From Gammaproteobacteria bacterium (lineage in GTDB: Bacteria; Pseudomonadota; Gammaproteobacteria; HK1), in assembly GCA_021773795.1 (NCBI GenBank), contig JAJFJT010000023.1:1-64000 (forward strand): 64,000 nucleotides of DNA, read 5' to 3'. Position numbers and translations under genes: made by a program. The notes under the pieces were generated by a model. That model made no database searches. It was not told the DNA's origin and saw nothing but the letters and a program-made list of their open reading frames with translations. Of this stretch, positions 61,180 through 64,000 are shown piece by piece; position 1 is the stretch's first letter, and every line of letters begins with the position of its first letter.

Positions 61180-62613
61180 CGGTGTGGGCGGCTCGTTGTC
61201 GGGGGGTGGTACAAAATCTGAAGTGAAATTCTCAAACTTCAGGGCACGTCCCCAGGGAATTTCCTGCATTTGAACAATGGCCAGCGGGTGGCTCGGCTCC
61301 TCGGTAGCCTGTGCCCAGAATTGCTGTATGTGATGGTGAAATGCCTGGCTTAGAACTCCGCTGGCACGGATGCGTAATTCATAGGACTGGTTGCGATACT
61401 GATGGAGCTGGTATTGGCGGATTGGTGCCAGCAGCTCTGTGGCGATAAGGCTGGGGCTGAGCGCGCGCTGGATTGCTATCCAGTAGGCCCAGCTGTCTTT
61501 GGGCTGTAACGCGAGGCGTCGGTAGCGTCCATGGATGGCGGTGAAGGCGGGCAAGGTGCGGCCACAGGGGCAGGGACCGACCGCAAGCTCGGCGAGATCG
61601 CCGGTATCGTAGCGGATGAGCGGCATGGCGGCATTCGCCAGCGAGGTGACAATGACACGCCCGATCTCTCCAGGCCCGCAGGGTTCATCATCGGCGTTCA
61701 GTACTTCTACCACGCAGTTTTCCAGGTGCAGATGAAAGCGGCCACCCTCCCGACACTGTGCCGCCACGTGCCCCACTTCGTTGAGGGAATAACTCTGGTA
61801 TACGGGTACCCCAAAAATGCTTTCGATACGCTCCTGCATCTGTGGCGTGAGTTGTTGTGCAGAGGCACGCAGGGCCCGCAGGCTGGCAGGCGGAGCATGG
61901 TCTTGATAGGCCAGGGCCAGCTGCTCCAGCCGGGTGGCCTGGGTGGTGAGATAGTCGGGTGCGAGTTCATCCAGCCATGCCAGCTGTTTGTCGATGGGAT
62001 TGGTGTCGGCGAGGCCAACGCTGGGGCCGGTGTCGAAGTGATTGCCCACGTTAAACCAGCGTGGATAGTGGTAGCTATGGTCTAACGGGTACCTTTGCCT
62101 GTCGCGGGAGTTTCCCAACTCGTGAAGGCTGCGGATCATGGCGAGGGTGCCGGTGGGGTCGAAGCCCTGCCAGCGCAATTCCCGCTGGGTCATGATGCCC
62201 ACCATCATGATGCTGTGTTCGCTATGCCAGACTTCTACCGGCTGGCCAGTGGAGCCGGATGTGGCGACCTTGCAGTCGATGTGGTGGCCATCCGGCAATG
62301 CCTCAGCGAGTAGTTGCCCGCCATTTGCCTGCAATTCTTCACGCGTCAGGATAGGTAGTTGGCCCAGATCCCCCACACTTCGTATGTCTTTGGCATCAAT
62401 GCCAAGTTGACGGAATCGGGTGCGATACCAGGGTACTTGGGCGGAGGCGAAAGCCAGCACATCGCCCAGCATCTCGGCCTGCCACGCCCGCTGCTCGGCG
62501 GGGGCAAGGAATTCATTAAAAATAAGCTCGCCAGTCCAGTCCAGTCCGGACCAACCTGCTCTGAGTTTCCAGACGGATTGTGCCGTCCGCTCGCTCTTAG
62601 GTGTTGCGGGCAT
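61174..62613 (-). CDS. Phenylacetate-CoA ligase/CapK-like adenylate-forming enzyme
   Basis: The 479-residue product belongs to the PaaK/CapK group: ATSGSTGQPVEVWHSE (P-loop), VYQSYSLNEVGHVAAQC (AMP-binding), MPLIRYDTGDLAEL with the conserved Asp, and a C-terminal domain with a catalytic Lys (ALKFENF). PaaK makes aryl-CoA thioesters; CapK members occur in exopolysaccharide clusters. An internal CPCGRTLP pair of Cys is seen as in F390-synthetase-like members. It lies convergent to the GNAT-like gene and near the glycosyltransferase and oxygenase genes. Confidence 0.82.
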   Translation of the reverse strand: MPATPKSERTAQSVWKLRAGWSGLDWTGELIFNEFLAPAEQRAWQAEMLGDVLAFASAQVPWYRTRFRQLGIDAKDIRSVGDLGQLPILTREELQANGGQLLAEALPDGHHIDCKVATSGSTGQPVEVWHSEHSIMMVGIMTQRELRWQGFDPTGTLAMIRSLHELGNSRDRQRYPLDHSYHYPRWFNVGNHFDTGPSVGLADTNPIDKQLAWLDELAPDYLTTQATRLEQLALAYQDHAPPASLRALRASAQQLTPQMQERIESIFGVPVYQSYSLNEVGHVAAQCREGGRFHLHLENCVVEVLNADDEPCGPGEIGRVIVTSLANAAMPLIRYDTGDLAELAVGPCPCGRTLPAFTAIHGRYRRLALQPKDSWAYWIAIQRALSPSLIATELLAPIRQYQLHQYRNQSYELRIRASGVLSQAFHHHIQQFWAQATEEPSHPLAIVQMQEIPWGRALKFENFTSDFVPPPDNEPPTPL

Positions 62614-62715
62614 GCTTAAGAAAATGCCGCGATGGAATGGATGGGAGATAGCGGACGGAACGCGTCCATCGGACTCAGCCGCGGGTCGCTGTCAACGCCG
62701 TATGGGTGGTGGAGG

Positions 62716-63468
62716 TTAACCTTCCTGACAGCAGGGTATGACAACCTCTGGCGGAATGATTTCCCAGCCTTCTGAAGTAAATCCGGAGCTGTCCTCGGTG
62801 GTGTTCTTGCGAGCGGGGTAACCCTCCTGGATCTGAAATCGACCCTCGGTTCGCACCAGAAAACTGCCACCCATATCGTTGCCGTTTTCATCGAGGATGA
62901 AGTACTGACCCGGTTCCAACAGGTACCAGGAGGAACCGTCTATATCCACCAGCACCGGACCATCGTTCTCGTCGCTGTCGTTGATCGCCCGGACAACCCA
63001 GTTGCCATCGGCGTCTTGCTCTACTTCCGGATGAGTGCCGCGGATACCGATGGTGGCGACTGGTGTTCTGAGGCGATAGCCACGCGGATTGCTACGACCA
63101 ATAAGGCCGGTGATGCTGCGAAAACCACCCTTCAGGATACTGAAGAAGCTTTTTCCCGCGGCGGCTTTTTTTTCTTCGAAAGCGTATTCGTCGATGCGAA
63201 AAACGCTATTGGGTTTGAGCGCGGTATAGGAACCGTCGCTAAAGCGCAGATGGGCGATACCTCGCCTGGTCTTGATCGTATCTCCACTATCAATACTCGA
63301 TCCGCGTTTGAGATTTCGGACCTGGCCGTCCTTGGTAGTGGCCTGAACCTTCCCAAAGGCAAAATCCACACGTCCCGCGGCTGCATTGGCACTGAGCGGC
63401 AGGGCGGCGGCGATGGCGGTGGCGAGCAGTGTTTGTGAGGCTCGACCTAAGCGGTTCTTTGCGGACAT
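62716..63468 (-). CDS. Secreted FecR domain protein
   Basis: The 250-residue product has a signal peptide (LLATAIAAALPLSANAAAG) and a FecR domain (residues about 35-165): KRGSSIDSGDTIKTRRGIAH, LRFSDGSYTALKPNSVFRID and RTPVATIGIRGTHPEV, the typical FecR closing motif. C-terminal region is acidic, ending with a CC pair. FecR-domain proteins outside iron uptake are often surface or envelope proteins of unknown role. It follows the barrel gene by 12 bp on the same strand. Confidence 0.88.
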   Translation of the reverse strand: MSAKNRLGRASQTLLATAIAAALPLSANAAAGRVDFAFGKVQATTKDGQVRNLKRGSSIDSGDTIKTRRGIAHLRFSDGSYTALKPNSVFRIDEYAFEEKKAAAGKSFFSILKGGFRSITGLIGRSNPRGYRLRTPVATIGIRGTHPEVEQDADGNWVVRAINDSDENDGPVLVDIDGSSWYLLEPGQYFILDENGNDMGGSFLVRTEGRFQIQEGYPARKNTTEDSSGFTSEGWEIIPPEVVIPCCQEG

Positions 63469-63480
63469 CAGCTTAATCCC

Positions 63481-64000
63481 CTAATCAAAATTTCGGCGCA
63501 AGGTGACGGTATAGATGTACCTGTCAAAGTCGGTTACCGGGATATTGGAATTGTTCCGGATATAGCGGAACTCGGGAATCACATGCCATTTTTTCCACGG
63601 CCTGTAGTCGAGCCCCAGGGCCAATTTAATGAAGGAATCATCCCGTTTTCTGAGGAAGCTTGGATCCGCGCCGTCGTAGTCCCGTTCCTCCAGAGAGCCC
63701 GATGCGTAGGCTGTAAGATGGGGAACGAGTTCCAGATTTCCGCCCGCGCGCAGGCCCCAGAAGTTGTGTTCCAGATAGGCAGCCCCGGTGGCATCCTTGG
63801 ATTCCTTGCCGCCGTAGGCGCCGGCGTAGACGGAAGCGGGGCGCTCACTGTCGAGAGAAGTCACGTAGGTAGCCCCAAGGGTAACCCGGTCCCCATCACG
63901 CAACTGCTGGCCTGCCGGACTGTAGTCCAGATTGGTGTAGCGCAGATACACACCGGCTGTGACCCCGGGTGCCACCACATGCTGCCAGCGGCCGAGCACG
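63481..64000 (-). CDS. Outer-membrane beta-barrel protein, Slam (DUF560)-like (5' end outside window)
   Basis: The last 172 residues of a barrel protein are visible. Alternating strands occur with aromatic ends: VTAGVYLRYTNLDYSPAGQQ, VTLGATYVTSLDSERPAS, WGLRAGGNLELVPHLTAYA, FIKLALGLDYRPWKKWHVIP, EFRYIRNNSNIPVTDFDRYI, and the terminal RRNFD with Phe near the end. This matches the DUF560 (surface lipoprotein assembly modifier, Slam) barrel ending. The N-terminal TPR part would lie beyond 64000. It probably forms an operon with the FecR gene. Confidence 0.75.
   Translation of the reverse strand, partial: VLGRWQHVVAPGVTAGVYLRYTNLDYSPAGQQLRDGDRVTLGATYVTSLDSERPASVYAGAYGGKESKDATGAAYLEHNFWGLRAGGNLELVPHLTAYASGSLEERDYDGADPSFLRKRDDSFIKLALGLDYRPWKKWHVIPEFRYIRNNSNIPVTDFDRYIYTVTLRRNFD

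Noticed and set aside
1-64000. Large overlapping frames opposite to argG, aceE, lpd, the cNMP protein and others
   Set aside because: They have no family resemblance, odd composition and no ribosome sites. They are shadows of GC-rich real genes.
1-64000. Possible CRISPR array, tRNA, rRNA or prophage
   Set aside because: No short regularly spaced repeats, no cloverleaf or rRNA core sequences, and no phage structural or integrase genes are seen.

Overview
The window looks like chromosomal DNA of a gammaproteobacterium, probably an environmental one. The evidence is a proteobacterial gene set (argG, aceE-aceF-lpd, pyrC-rnt, lipA, cfa, DeaD-type helicase, cls), a medium-high GC content, dense coding on both strands, a PEP-CTERM protein behind a sigma-54 promoter, and Sel1, FecR and Ser/Thr kinase accessory proteins. 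I see no rRNA, tRNA, CRISPR array or prophage. I do not name a genus.

Layout. 1-3.3 kb: lipid genes on the minus strand (CDP-alcohol phosphatidyltransferase, CDP-archaeol-synthase-like), then an EEP phosphodiesterase, a nonsense-interrupted methyltransferase and a haloacid dehalogenase. 3.4-6.6 kb: argG and an ScfR/RamB-type regulator. 6.8-17.5 kb: an ABC uptake operon (TAT-exported binding protein, LivHMGF), a lone receiver, a small membrane protein, a transporter-like histidine kinase, a thioesterase, a PEP-mutase-family enzyme and a second receiver; this reads as a carboxylate or acyl uptake and sensing unit. 17.9-24.4 kb: CPBP protease, an acyltransferase-hydrolase fusion, a cyclic-nucleotide/rhodanese/coiled-coil protein and an alpha/beta hydrolase without a start codon. 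24.7-30.6 kb: the pyruvate dehydrogenase operon. 30.9-38.5 kb: pyrC, rnt, fosX-like, yaiI, DEAD helicase, cfa, PEBP, pyrophosphatase-like. 38.5-42.1 kb: an AT-richer island (MHYT-GGDEF protein and scraps of IS30, IS3 and IS4 transposases) bracketed by two copies of the lipA leader. 42.1-51.5 kb: lipA, YdcF, a frameshifted SulP, a threonine-synthase-like enzyme, a CPXCG protein, a phosphatase, metC-sel1 and cls. 51.7-64 kb: secreted Lys-rich protein, Ser/Thr kinase-Sel1, sigma-54/PEP-CTERM gene, Lon-like protease, a cluster of glycosyltransferase, AurF-like diiron oxygenase, GNAT-like protein and PaaK/CapK-like ligase, then FecR and a Slam-like barrel.

The most unusual structure is not a gene. 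Three families of small non-autonomous inverted-repeat elements (MITEs) are scattered here and sit on gene boundaries. Family B (about 141 bp, three copies, each with a perfect 4-bp target duplication TTAT, CAAT or TGAT) has inserted exactly at a start codon every time; its terminal repeat then supplies a Shine-Dalgarno sequence 5 nt before the ATG. Family A (about 160 bp, three full copies and one truncated) ends on a stop codon in three of four cases and now encodes the C-terminus of the fosX-like protein. Family C (163-259 bp) has removed the start of a hydrolase gene, sits inside the pdh operon, and has left a 21-bp end between two convergent genes that contains both stop codons.
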